Part shown: one piece after another, positions 25,340 through 34,134 of the stretch
Layout of the letters: each line of letters begins with the position of its first letter
How positions within the stretch are numbered: the first letter of the stretch is position 1
NCBI RefSeq assembly: GCF_900890425.1
Contig: NZ_CAAHFG010000003.1
Span: forward strand, 868,001-932,000
Length of the DNA stretch: 64,000 nucleotides
Source of the DNA: Pontiella desulfatans
GTDB taxonomy: Bacteria; Verrucomicrobiota; Kiritimatiellia; Kiritimatiellales; Pontiellaceae
Reading direction: 5' to 3'
The notes under the pieces: model-generated
Databases searched by the model: none
Told to the model about the DNA's origin: nothing
Seen by the model: only the letters and a program-made list of their open reading frames with translations
Position numbers and translations under genes: made by a program

Positions 25340-27511
25340 ATGAAATATATTTTACTGATAGGTTTGTTGATTTCAGCTTTTGCACAGGCGGAGTCGGTTG
25401 TTGAAGTGTCTCCGAGCGGAGAGTTCCAATCCTTGGAAGCGGCTCGGGATGAGGTCCGGCGTCTGAAAAAGGCCGGGCAGAATCCGCCGTTTAAGGTGGT
25501 GGTGCGCGGGGGCGACTATGTGATGGAAGAGGGACTGTTCCTCGGCAAGGTCGATTCGGGCATTTCGTTTGTCGCGGCCGATGGGGAGAAGCCCCGTTTT
25601 TTCGGCGGAAAGATTATTGAGCCCGCCTGGTTTAAACCGCTTCAGGATCGCCGTTTTCTCTCCCGTTTGGTTGATCCGAAGGTTGGAAAACGAATTCGAG
25701 TCGTCGACCTGAAGAAACACGGTATTACGGACTATGGTCAAATCAGCCATCATGGCTGGAGCAATGAACCGAAAGACAGGGTGCCGCCCGCTTCCCTTAA
25801 TATCGGCGGGCAGCGCATGACGCTGGCGCGTTGGCCGAATGCCGGTGAAGAGAGTCCGTATATGGTGTATCAGCACTATCTGCCGGAAGAACGGCCGCTC
25901 CGGGGCTATGAGCTCAAAGTGCAGGAAATTATTGAAAAGGTCCGGCTGCCGGGAGAAGTAACCCTTTCTAACGTGATCGATCCCGGAGGCTCCATCCGCA
26001 ACAAAGAATCCCATGGCGGAACCTTCGAGGTGGCCTTTGATCGCATGAAATATTGGAACGAAGCTGAAAATGTATGGCTCGATGGTGTGCTGGGTTCGAC
26101 ATGGGAATGGACGTATAACCGGGTGGCTTCAGTCGATGCAGCCAAAAAGCAAATCACACTGGCTTATCCTGAGTTGGGCGGGGTTGGTGTGGGGGCTTCG
26201 GTGCGTTTGCCGCATTTCTATTTTGAAAATATTCCGGAAGAGATTGATCAGCCCGGGGAATACTACATCGATCGCAATAACGGGTTGCTCTATTTGTATC
26301 CGCCGAAGGACCGGGGCGTCATTGTCCTGTCTTCGCTGGCGGAGCCGATGGTAGTCATCGCGAATGCGAATACGATCCGGTTCCAGGGATTGGAATTTGA
26401 TACCGGACGGAACCTCGGTTTAAAAATAAGTAAAAGTTCGGATGTGGTGGTGGATCAGTGCCGGGTGGCCAATTTTACAGCCGGCGGTGTGGACGTCGAT
26501 GCCGAAAAGGTACGGATTATCAACTCGCATATCCACGGGATCGGTGCATTTGGGGTCCGGCTCCGGGGCGGAAAGATCGCGACGCTGGAACCAGCCGACA
26601 ACGAGGTGGTCAACTGCCAGATCCATGATTTCGGATGGGAGCAAAAATCGCAGCAGGCGGGGGTTTGCGCCTATGGAGTAGGGCATCGGATTGCCCACAA
26701 CGAGATCCACGACGCCACCCACTTTGGCATTCTTCTCCGGAAAGCGAACGATGTGGTTATTGAATTCAACGAAATTCACAGTCTCCCCAAATACCATAAG
26801 TTTGACGGCGGCTCCCTCTATGTAGGAACCGGGGAACAGCCACAGTGTCGCGGCCTTGTGGTGCGCAATAACTATTTCCACGATGTGCCTACCATCGGGG
26901 TCTATCCCGATAACTTTTCGTGGGGGGTTGAGGTTTCGCATAACCTCTTTCACAATGTCGGGGTGAAGGCCGGCCGGCCTCCAATCTACAACAACGGCGG
27001 CGGTGAAGGACGGATCTTTAATAATATCGCGGTCGATTGTGTGCAACTTTACGGTCAGGGTGCTCGTCCAAAAGAAGAACGCTGGTTCGATTACTGGAAT
27101 CAGACCTTGGAACGCTATGGCGATGGAAAGGTGAAGGAAACTGCCTACAACAAGTATGACGATTTTAAGGCGTGGCTGACCAAGAAAGAAAAGGAAGAGT
27201 TTTTCCGGCCGCGCAGTGATATCTGGAATAATGTGCTCTATCATCCCCACCATGAAATTCATATCGATGCCAGTTCGTTGGCGTTGCAGCAGGGGATTTT
27301 CCAGAAGCGCATGAAAGAACCGGGCGTGATCGATCATTCGGGGAACCTGCGGTCGAAAGGGAATTGGATCACGCAGGAGGATCCGGGTTTTGTCGATTAT
27401 GCCAATGGCAACTTTATGTTGCGCAAGGATGCTACCGTATTTAAACAGGTCAAAGGGTTTGAGCCGATTCCGTTTGACCAGATGGGCCGTTTGGAAAAAC
27501 CGGTGCTTTAA
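25340..27511 (+). CDS. Secreted parallel beta-helix glycosidase, GH141-like
   Basis: 723 residues from the ATG at 25340, which begins a signal peptide (about 1-17, ISAFAQA). A further in-frame ATG lies at 25322; neither has a clear ribosome site. N-terminal EVSPSGEFQSLEAARDEVRR leads into a right-handed beta-helix with an inserted region (LARWPNAGEESPYMV; EYYIDRNNGLLYLYPPKD) and later repeats (VVIEFNEIHSLPKYHKFDGG; LVVRNNYFHDVP). This order resembles family GH141, which I recall includes alpha-L-fucosidase activity and would fit the context, but the assignment is by pattern memory. Unlike the other beta-helix proteins here it lacks the YWIPG/WRVD module and the DFRP...APDIGAYE ending. The next operon's promoter motif begins 2 bp after its stop. 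Confidence 0.75.
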   Translation: MKYILLIGLLISAFAQAESVVEVSPSGEFQSLEAARDEVRRLKKAGQNPPFKVVVRGGDYVMEEGLFLGKVDSGISFVAADGEKPRFFGGKIIEPAWFKPLQDRRFLSRLVDPKVGKRIRVVDLKKHGITDYGQISHHGWSNEPKDRVPPASLNIGGQRMTLARWPNAGEESPYMVYQHYLPEERPLRGYELKVQEIIEKVRLPGEVTLSNVIDPGGSIRNKESHGGTFEVAFDRMKYWNEAENVWLDGVLGSTWEWTYNRVASVDAAKKQITLAYPELGGVGVGASVRLPHFYFENIPEEIDQPGEYYIDRNNGLLYLYPPKDRGVIVLSSLAEPMVVIANANTIRFQGLEFDTGRNLGLKISKSSDVVVDQCRVANFTAGGVDVDAEKVRIINSHIHGIGAFGVRLRGGKIATLEPADNEVVNCQIHDFGWEQKSQQAGVCAYGVGHRIAHNEIHDATHFGILLRKANDVVIEFNEIHSLPKYHKFDGGSLYVGTGEQPQCRGLVVRNNYFHDVPTIGVYPDNFSWGVEVSHNLFHNVGVKAGRPPIYNNGGGEGRIFNNIAVDCVQLYGQGARPKEERWFDYWNQTLERYGDGKVKETAYNKYDDFKAWLTKKEKEEFFRPRSDIWNNVLYHPHHEIHIDASSLALQQGIFQKRMKEPGVIDHSGNLRSKGNWITQEDPGFVDYANGNFMLRKDATVFKQVKGFEPIPFDQMGRLEKPVL

Positions 27512-27512
27512 G

Positions 27513-27542
27513 TGGGAATCTGCGCGCCCATGGGCGTTCATA
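27513..27542 (+). promoter_or_regulatory. ECF-like promoter motif, site 4
   Basis: TGGGAA (27513-27518), 14 bp, GGCGTTCATA (27533-27542), 28 bp before the first GH117-like gene at 27571 and directly after the stop of the preceding gene. It probably drives the coupled GH117-like trio. Confidence 0.6.
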
Positions 27543-27570
27543 GAATATAGACCCTTTAAAGGAGCATTTT

Positions 27571-28794
27571 ATGAAACGTGCAACAGCCTGTTGCCTCGCG
27601 ATTTTACCGATTATTTCAGTTGCTGAAATATTTCCGGCGCTGATCCCCGAAGAAAAACCGGACTATCCCGTAAGCGCGGCCGTCGCGCGTTTATACGATC
27701 AATGGAATCCGCACGAAGACCGGGGAAATGAACTCTATTCCAACTTTAAATACACCCCGGTTGAAGGGTTGGAGCGGAAGGCCACCATTTCACGTCGCGA
27801 TCCCAGTAAAGTGATCTTGGTCGATGGCGTGTATCATGTCTGGTACACCTGCCGAAAAACAGCCGGCATTCCTGTCGGGAAAAAAGCAACCGAATCCATA
27901 CCTTCCTTTGACTGGGACTTGTGCGATCTATGGCACGCGACGAGCTCCAATGGTTGGAACTGGGTGGAGGATGAAAAACCGGCGGTTACCCGCCTTGCAA
28001 AACCGGGCTATGGCTGGCGCTCGATCTCCACGACAGACGTGCTGATCTGGGAAGGTAAATATTATCTCTACTACCAAGGCTTTAATGAAATCCCCGGTCT
28101 GAATGCCGGTGATCGCGCGGCGGTAACCGTGGCCGAAGCGGATTCACCTAACGGTCCCTGGAAACCACTGGGTAAAGTGGTGGTTGATTTCGGTAAGGAA
28201 GGCGAATGGGATTCCGACGCTATACACGATCCCTATCCAATCATCTACAAGGGAAAGATCTACCTCTACTATAAGGGTTCGCCACAAAAAGGCGGCCGCG
28301 ACGGAACGCTCATCCGTGCGCAGGGTGTGGCTATTGCGGAGCATCCGCTGGGTCCATTTAAAAAGTCGCCGCTCAATCCGGTGATCAATTCCGGCCACGA
28401 AACCTGCATGTTTCCGTTCAAGGACGGAGTCGCGGCCATCGTGAGTCTCGATGGCGCTGAAAAGAACACGGTTCAGTATGCACCGGACGGCATCAATTTT
28501 GAGGTGAAGTCGCTCATCCAGATTCCGCCGGTTGCGCCGGGGCCGTTCTGCTACGACGCGTTTGCGGGCAATGGTGACGGGCGTGGCATCAGCTGGGGAC
28601 TTTGTCATATTATGGACAAGGAGAGCGGGAACAATAATTCCATCCTCGCCCGCTTCGACTGCGACCTTTCGCTCGATGTCGACCGCCAATATTTCAAGCG
28701 CAACAACCTGCGTTTTAACGATGAAACCTATTTCCAGAAGAGCACCAAAATGAACGGTTGGTTAAGTACGCAGATTGAAGGAGGTGCAAAATGA
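27571..28794 (+). CDS. GH117-like alpha-1,3-(3,6-anhydro)-L-galactosidase, secreted
   Basis: 407 residues, signal peptide about 1-18, good ribosome site (AAGGAG, 8 bp spacing). Five-bladed propeller motifs match neoagarobiose hydrolases: SRRDPSKVILVDGVYHVWYT, DLWHATSSNGWNWVE, EADSPNGPW, HDPYPIIYKGKIYLYYKG and NPVINSGHETCMF. Conserved acidic and acid-catalyst positions are present: Asp77 (RRDP), Asp220 (HDP), His276-Glu277 (SGHE). GH117 enzymes release 3,6-anhydro-L-galactose or related alpha-1,3-linked residues from agar-type oligosaccharides; some members have other specificities. First of three tandem paralogs with ATGA overlaps. Confidence 0.85.
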   Translation: MKRATACCLAILPIISVAEIFPALIPEEKPDYPVSAAVARLYDQWNPHEDRGNELYSNFKYTPVEGLERKATISRRDPSKVILVDGVYHVWYTCRKTAGIPVGKKATESIPSFDWDLCDLWHATSSNGWNWVEDEKPAVTRLAKPGYGWRSISTTDVLIWEGKYYLYYQGFNEIPGLNAGDRAAVTVAEADSPNGPWKPLGKVVVDFGKEGEWDSDAIHDPYPIIYKGKIYLYYKGSPQKGGRDGTLIRAQGVAIAEHPLGPFKKSPLNPVINSGHETCMFPFKDGVAAIVSLDGAEKNTVQYAPDGINFEVKSLIQIPPVAPGPFCYDAFAGNGDGRGISWGLCHIMDKESGNNNSILARFDCDLSLDVDRQYFKRNNLRFNDETYFQKSTKMNGWLSTQIEGGAK

Positions 28795-30032
28795 GATCGC
28801 TGATTTTACCTATGCTGATGGTTGCAGGCGTCGTGGTGGCCGAGACGAAACCTTTCCCGGCGGTAATCCCTAATGAGAAGCCGGACTTCCCGATCAGTGC
28901 GGCCATGGAGCGGCTGTACGACGAATGGAATCCCCATGAAGACCGGGCCAATGAGCTCTATTCCAATTTTAAGTATACCGAACTGAATTTTAAGCGGGAA
29001 AAGAACGTCAGCCGCCGGGATCCAACCAAGGTGATCAAGGTCGATGGGATTTATCATGTCTGGTACACAGGCCGCCGTACCGAGTGCCCGCCGGTCGGAT
29101 TGAAAAAGATGACTGAAACACAACCGGGTACAGACTGGGATTTGGCGGATATCTGGCATGCCACCAGTTCGAATGGAATCGACTGGGTGGAGGATGCTGC
29201 ACCCGCCGTACGGCGTCCGCCGAAGCCGGAGCAGGGGCATCGTTCCATCTGCACACCGGGTATTCTGGTCTGGGAAGGAAAATATTATCTCTATTTTCAG
29301 GCCTATAACCAGGTAGGCGGTCAGGAATACTGCCCGGTCCGCGTGGCCTATGCGGATTCCCCGAACGGACCATGGACGCATCATCCGGCAAACGTGGTGG
29401 AACCGAGCCCGGAAGGAACCTGGGGCAATATTAAAATCAACGATCCCTGTCCTGTGGTGCACAACGGCCGCATTCTGATCTATTACAAAGGTGCGCCGAT
29501 TGAGCGCGGACCGGAATATGTGCTGCGTATGCAAGGTGTTTCTTTTTGTGATAATCCACTCGGTCCGTTTGAAGCTTCGACGCTTAATCCGGTAATCAAT
29601 TCGGGGCATGAAACCTGCATGTTTGCCTGGAAAGACGGCGTGGCTGCGCTCGTGGCGTTGGACGGTCCGGAAAAAAATACGATCCAGTGGTCGCCGGACG
29701 GAGAAAACTTCAAGGTGATGTCGATGATCCAGGTTCCGCCGGTCGCACCGGGGCCGTATTGCCCGACGACGTTTGAAGGCAAAGGGGATGGCCGCGGATT
29801 TACGTGGGGGCTCTGCCATATCAATCCCGATGGTGGCGGTGCGGCCAATGAATCCATTCTGGCGCGTTTCGATTGTGACCTTTCGCTGGACCATGATGTG
29901 CCGGTTTTTAAACGCAATAACCTGCGCTTTAACGAGCAGACCTATTTGCAGCAGGGCGTTCGACTTGCGCCGAACGTAAAGGCGCAGATCGATGCAAGCC
30001 GCAAGCGACTGGACAAGGAGACTATCCGATGA
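28791..30032 (+). CDS. GH117-like glycosidase, second paralog
   Basis: 413 residues, signal peptide about 1-17, start overlapping the previous stop (ATGA). It is strongly similar to the preceding product along its length: EWNPHEDRANELYSNFKYTE, SRRDPTKVIKVDGIYHVWYT, INDPCPVVHNGRILIYYKG, NPVINSGHETCMF. Conserved residues Asp77, Asp218 and His273-Glu274 are all present, so it should be active. Tandem duplication followed by specialisation is likely. The next gene overlaps it by 4 bp. Confidence 0.85.
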   Translation: MRSLILPMLMVAGVVVAETKPFPAVIPNEKPDFPISAAMERLYDEWNPHEDRANELYSNFKYTELNFKREKNVSRRDPTKVIKVDGIYHVWYTGRRTECPPVGLKKMTETQPGTDWDLADIWHATSSNGIDWVEDAAPAVRRPPKPEQGHRSICTPGILVWEGKYYLYFQAYNQVGGQEYCPVRVAYADSPNGPWTHHPANVVEPSPEGTWGNIKINDPCPVVHNGRILIYYKGAPIERGPEYVLRMQGVSFCDNPLGPFEASTLNPVINSGHETCMFAWKDGVAALVALDGPEKNTIQWSPDGENFKVMSMIQVPPVAPGPYCPTTFEGKGDGRGFTWGLCHINPDGGGAANESILARFDCDLSLDHDVPVFKRNNLRFNEQTYLQQGVRLAPNVKAQIDASRKRLDKETIR

Positions 30033-31042
30033 AGCGACTGTTGATGTTATTTATGTGCGCCGTATCCATCTCTTTCGCTGAAGAACACCAGAGTGCGGCA
30101 ACGAAACGGCAGAATGGGATTAACAGTCAGAACGAACTGTATACCCGCTTCCGCTATAAGCCGATCAAAGGGCTGGGCTATGAGCCCGGTATAAACCGAC
30201 GCGATCCGAGTTCCATTATCAAGGTCGATGGAAAATATTATGTCTGGTACACACGCAACCAGAGCACAACCTCAAAATGGCTGGATGCCGATATTTGGTA
30301 TGCCACCAGTCCGGATGGGATAAACTGGAAAGAGCAGGGGCCGGCGGTAAAGCGTGGCCCCGAGGGCGCCTATGATGATTACAGCGTGTTCACCTGCAAC
30401 ATCCTGGTCGCCGAGGGAAAATATTATCTCTGCTATCAGGCCGAAACCAAAACCCATGATCCGGCAACTAAAACAGGTTGCGGCATTAACGTCGTCGGTA
30501 TGGCCAAAGCCGATTCCCCGGATGGACCGTGGACCTATGCCCACGAGGGACTTTTGCTGACTCCGGAGATCGATGATTCGAACGCCTGGGATCATCTGTT
30601 TGTGGCGAACCCCCGCATCGAGTATTTCAACGGAAAATGGTTCATATATTACAAGGGGAAGGGGCTCGCCAGCACCAAGACTCTTAACGGGGTGGCCACC
30701 TCGGATAACCTCCTTGGGCCCTACACCAAGTATTCAGGCAATCCTCTGATGGGCGGCCATTCCGCGAATCTGGTGAAATACAAGAACGGCCTGATCTATA
30801 TGAACTACCACAAGCATGCGTTCTACTGGACCGAAGACGGCTTCACGTTCACGCTCATCAAACGGTTTGGAAAGGGAACCGGAATGGCTGAAGAGTTGAA
30901 CTGGTCGAGTTTCTGGCAGCCCAACAACCCCCTTCATGGCGGCGACCCGCCCAGGCCCTATGCAGCAGAGCTGTGGGGCGTGAGCTCCCGGTGGGCCTAC
31001 CCGTCGGAGGGCTATCGCAAGGCCGTTGTAAACGCCGGTTGA
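30029..31042 (+). CDS. Divergent GH117-like protein, 3' end replaced by IS21
   Basis: 337 residues, signal peptide about 1-17, ATGA overlap with the previous gene. RRDPSSIIKVDGKYYVWYT is well conserved (Asp59), but the HDP position is ANP (Asn194) and the GHE position is GHS (His244-Ser245). Two of three conserved acidic residues are therefore gone, implying altered chemistry, a binding role or decay. The last residues and the stop (VNAG then TGA) lie inside the left end of IS21 copy 1, which begins at 31027, so the native C-terminus (probably the last propeller strands) is lost. Expression is still possible since the frame is otherwise intact. Confidence 0.8.
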   Translation: MKRLLMLFMCAVSISFAEEHQSAATKRQNGINSQNELYTRFRYKPIKGLGYEPGINRRDPSSIIKVDGKYYVWYTRNQSTTSKWLDADIWYATSPDGINWKEQGPAVKRGPEGAYDDYSVFTCNILVAEGKYYLCYQAETKTHDPATKTGCGINVVGMAKADSPDGPWTYAHEGLLLTPEIDDSNAWDHLFVANPRIEYFNGKWFIYYKGKGLASTKTLNGVATSDNLLGPYTKYSGNPLMGGHSANLVKYKNGLIYMNYHKHAFYWTEDGFTFTLIKRFGKGTGMAEELNWSSFWQPNNPLHGGDPPRPYAAELWGVSSRWAYPSEGYRKAVVNAG

Positions 31043-31160
31043 AAAGTGCACCGGGCGGCGGGGCGGTCTAAAAGTGTAACACTCCAACTAAAACTTCCGG
31101 ATTTCCGGACGGATCGGGCAACGTGGTTGCCTAACCGTTTCGGAACCGGGAGGTAAAGGA

Positions 31161-32663
31161 GTGTACATAGACATGCAATGGTGGACCGATATCAGACGAA
31201 AGGTGCTTGTTGAAGGCGTCAGCAAGCGACAGGTTAAGGCCGAGTACAGGATTCACACCAAGACGCTGGAGAAGATTCTGGCGCACCCCAAGCCTCCGGG
31301 ATACCGGATGGCCCAGCCGAGGCCGAAGCCCATGATCGGGCCGTTTCTCGGTCGGATCGACGAGATTCTCCGGCAGGACCGGGAGTTGCCAAAAAAGCAA
31401 CGGCATACGGCCAAGCGGATTTTTGATCGCCTGAAAGAGGAAGGATACACCGGCGGGTATACGCAGGTGAAAGATGCCGTGCGCAACGCCCGGGTGCGTC
31501 TGAAGGATGTCTACATTCCGCTGGCCCATCGGCCCGGAGAGGCGCAGATGGATTTCGGCTATGCCCTCGCTAAAATAAACGGCCAGCTTCGGAAGGTCGC
31601 ATTTTTTGTGATGAGCCTGCCGTATTCGGATGCGGTTTATGTGCAGGCCTACGAAAAGATCTGCACGGAGGTTTTCTGGGATGGGCATGTGAGGGCCTTC
31701 ACCTTTTTCGATGGCGTACCCTGCCGTATCAGCTACGACAACGAGCGGGTGATGGTGGCCAAGGTGATGAAGCGCCACCAACGCAAGCTCACCGACGGGT
31801 TCCTCCAGCTCCAGAGCCACTATCTGTTCAAGGAACACTTCTGCAACGTGGCCCGAGGTAACGAAAAGGGCGTGGTCGAATCGATGGTGCGCTATACTCG
31901 TTCCAACTTCATGGTTCCGGTGCCGGAGGTTCGTAGCTTTGATGAGCTCAACCGCATGCTTGAAGAGCGTTGCCGGGAGGAGCTTGGGCGTAAACTGCGG
32001 GGCAAGGACGGAACGAAGGGGCAGTTGCTGGCCGATGAGCGTGGCCGTTTTATTGATCTGCCGGTCGTGCCGTTCGAGTCCTGCCGGGTGCGAACCTGCA
32101 CCGCCAGCTCCTTGTCGCTCGTGCGTTTCGACGGCAACGATTATTCGGTGCCCGTGCGCTACGCCCACTACGAAACGGTGGTCAAGGGCTATATCGACCG
32201 GATTGTGGTCTGCCGGGGCGATGAATGCATCGCCGAACATCCCCGGTTGTGGGGCAAGGCCGGCGTCCATTTCAACCCCGTGCACTATCTCGCACTGCTC
32301 GAACGCAAGCCCGGCGGGCTCGACCACGCCCGGCCATTGGAAGACTGGAAACTGCCATCCTGCTTTCGGGATCTGCGCAGCAGGCTGGAGGCCGATCTCG
32401 ATGGCGAAGGAACCCGGGAGTACATCAAGGTGCTGCGTCTGCTCGAAAAGCATTCACCCAAGGAACTGGCCCGGGCCGTTGAGCAGGGGCTGCGTTGCGG
32501 GGCCTCCTCCCGAGACGCCATTGCCCAGTTCCTCATTCCCCGGCCGGAATGGCGATGCACCCGGTTCAACCTGGATGGACACGAGCATCTACGCCACGTG
32601 CAGGTCGCCAGCGCAGATGTGGCCGATTACAATCGCCTGCTCGGACAGGAGGTGGGCGCATGA
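31161..32663 (+). CDS. istA: IS21 transposase IstA
   Basis: 500 residues. N-terminal helix-turn-helix region (VEGVSKRQVKAEYRIHTKTL), then an integrase core with Asp131 (AQMDFGYALAKING), Asp193 (ISYDNERVMV) and Glu240 (EKGVVESMVRYTRSNF), and a C-terminal beta domain (YSVPVRYAHYETVV). The GTG start at 31161 follows GGGAGGTAAAGGAG; an ATG 12 bp further in is also possible. It is nearly identical to the copy at 50596 except near the C-terminus. Confidence 0.95.
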   Translation: MYIDMQWWTDIRRKVLVEGVSKRQVKAEYRIHTKTLEKILAHPKPPGYRMAQPRPKPMIGPFLGRIDEILRQDRELPKKQRHTAKRIFDRLKEEGYTGGYTQVKDAVRNARVRLKDVYIPLAHRPGEAQMDFGYALAKINGQLRKVAFFVMSLPYSDAVYVQAYEKICTEVFWDGHVRAFTFFDGVPCRISYDNERVMVAKVMKRHQRKLTDGFLQLQSHYLFKEHFCNVARGNEKGVVESMVRYTRSNFMVPVPEVRSFDELNRMLEERCREELGRKLRGKDGTKGQLLADERGRFIDLPVVPFESCRVRTCTASSLSLVRFDGNDYSVPVRYAHYETVVKGYIDRIVVCRGDECIAEHPRLWGKAGVHFNPVHYLALLERKPGGLDHARPLEDWKLPSCFRDLRSRLEADLDGEGTREYIKVLRLLEKHSPKELARAVEQGLRCGASSRDAIAQFLIPRPEWRCTRFNLDGHEHLRHVQVASADVADYNRLLGQEVGA

Positions 32664-33442
32664 GTGCACAGACCTCGTCACACGTACTGCTGGAGCACTA
32701 CCTCAAAACGCTCAAGCTGCCGAGTATCCTGCGGGAGCACCGCAAGATGGCCTCGGTCTGCCAGGCCGAAGGGGCCGACTACTCGACCTACCTGCTGCGG
32801 CTCATCGAACAGGAGATTCATGACCGGGAACAACGGGCCGCCGAACGCCGGCTCAAGTCCGCCCGTTTCCCCGTCGTGAAAACCCTCGATAGCTTCCGGT
32901 TCGAGGAGCAGCCATCGATCAACCAGCCGCTAGTGCGGGAGCTTGCCCACGGCGAGTTTATCAAGGAGCGGGAGAACGTATTGCTGATCGGCAACAGCGG
33001 AACCGGAAAAACCCACCTCGCCACCGCCTTGGCGTTCGCCGCCTGCCAGATGGGCTTCAAGGTGCGGTTCTTCGGCGTCACCGCCCTGGTCACGCAGTTG
33101 CTCGAACGCCGGGAGGAAAGGCAGCTTGACCGGTTCTTCAAGCAACTCGAGCGCTCCGACCTGCTCGTTCTCGATGAACTCGGCTACGTTCCGTTCTCCA
33201 AGCTGGGGGCTGAACTGCTTTTCGAAGTCGTCAGCCGGGCCTACGAACGCACCAGCCTCGTGGTGACCACGAACCTGCCCTTCGAATCATGGACGGAGGT
33301 GCTGGGCTCCCAGCGGCTTACCGGAGCCTTGCTCGACCGCCTGACCCACCGGGTCCATATCCTCGAGGCCAATGGTGAAAGCTTCAGGTTGCAGGACTCA
33401 TTGCGCCGCCGGGGACAGCGGCAGAAAACAAAGAAACCGTAG
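32660..33442 (+). CDS. istB: IS21 helper ATPase IstB
   Basis: 260 residues, DnaA/AAA-type ATPase that assists IstA in target capture. Walker A LLIGNSGTGKTHLATAL (about 108-124) and Walker B DLLVLDELGYVPFS. The start at 32660 overlaps the istA stop as ATGA and gives the same length as the second copy; longer in-frame starts lie inside istA. Confidence 0.95.
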   Translation: MSAQTSSHVLLEHYLKTLKLPSILREHRKMASVCQAEGADYSTYLLRLIEQEIHDREQRAAERRLKSARFPVVKTLDSFRFEEQPSINQPLVRELAHGEFIKERENVLLIGNSGTGKTHLATALAFAACQMGFKVRFFGVTALVTQLLERREERQLDRFFKQLERSDLLVLDELGYVPFSKLGAELLFEVVSRAYERTSLVVTTNLPFESWTEVLGSQRLTGALLDRLTHRVHILEANGESFRLQDSLRRRGQRQKTKKP

Positions 33443-33537
33443 GAGCAATTGACACCCGCAAGGAAGCGGGGTAATTAACGAAAAAGTGTTACACTTTTGG
33501 GCCGCCGCCCGGTGCACTTTTCAACCGGCGTTTACAG

Positions 33538-34131
33538 GATAAAAAACCAAAGAAATGGTGGAGGCGTTCCGATGGCAGCATGATGCCGGTAGCCACCGTG
33601 CTGCCGGGAACAGCCGATCATAACATGCGCGAAGCGGGCGCTTCCTGGAAATACCTGCGCGATCCGGCCAATTATGATTTTCGCCCGAAAGCCGGTTCGC
33701 CGCTTGTTGATGCCGGTGCAGCAGTAAAGAAAAGCGAAATTCCCAGCCCGGTTTTAAATTTTCCCGGTTTAAAATTTGAGGGCGCGGCACCCGATATCGG
33801 GGCTTACGAATCCAATGCGAAGCGCTACTGGATTCCCGGCCGACGGCAAGGCGTTGCAACCACACCTGTCCCGCAAGACGGCGCAGAGAATGTTCCTCTG
33901 GATGCCGACCTGATGTTTCTCGAGGCTTATAAATGTACCAGGCACAGAGTAATGTTCGGAACACGTTCATCAAACCTGAAGCAGATAGCGGCGTTTAAAG
34001 ATTTAAGCAGCAACGTTGCGACGCCCCAAAAACTGGAAAAAAACACGCAGTATTTTTGGCGGGTCGATGCGCTGGATTCAAGCGGTCGGATGATTGAAGG
34101 GCCGGTGTGGCAGTTTACAACCGGGAAATAA
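33538..34131 (+). pseudogene. Beta-helix protein, C-terminal fragment cut by IS21
   Basis: The frame is open from the IS21 boundary (33537) to 34131, about 197 residues, with no start of its own before an internal ATG at 33580. It contains NMREAGASWKYLRDPANYDF, APDIGAYESNAKRYWIPG and the NTQYFWRVDALDSSGRMIEG plus VWQFTTG module. These match the C-terminal thirds of the beta-helix proteins at 35724 and 55572. The signal peptide and beta-helix body, probably 500-600 residues, were lost when IS21 inserted or recombined here. An independent product would be unlikely to be exported. Confidence 0.85.
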
Positions 34132-34134
34132 AAT

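Larger units (their letters stand above)
31027..33536 (+). mobile_element. IS21-family insertion sequence, copy 1
   Basis: 2510 bp. The outer 35 bp at each end are identical inverted repeats beginning TGTAAACGCCGGTTGAAAAG, and a further block AAAAGTGTAACACT is shared just inside. Contains istA and istB with ATGA overlap. The same 2510-bp element recurs at 50462. The flanks (GGCCGT left, GGATAAAA right) show no target duplication, and both flanking genes are truncated, indicating deletion or recombination after insertion. Confidence 0.95.

Noticed and set aside
31131-32453. Minus-strand open frame opposite istA, present in both IS21 copies
   Set aside because: IstA has intact catalytic motifs on the plus strand; the antisense frame is only duplicated because the element is.
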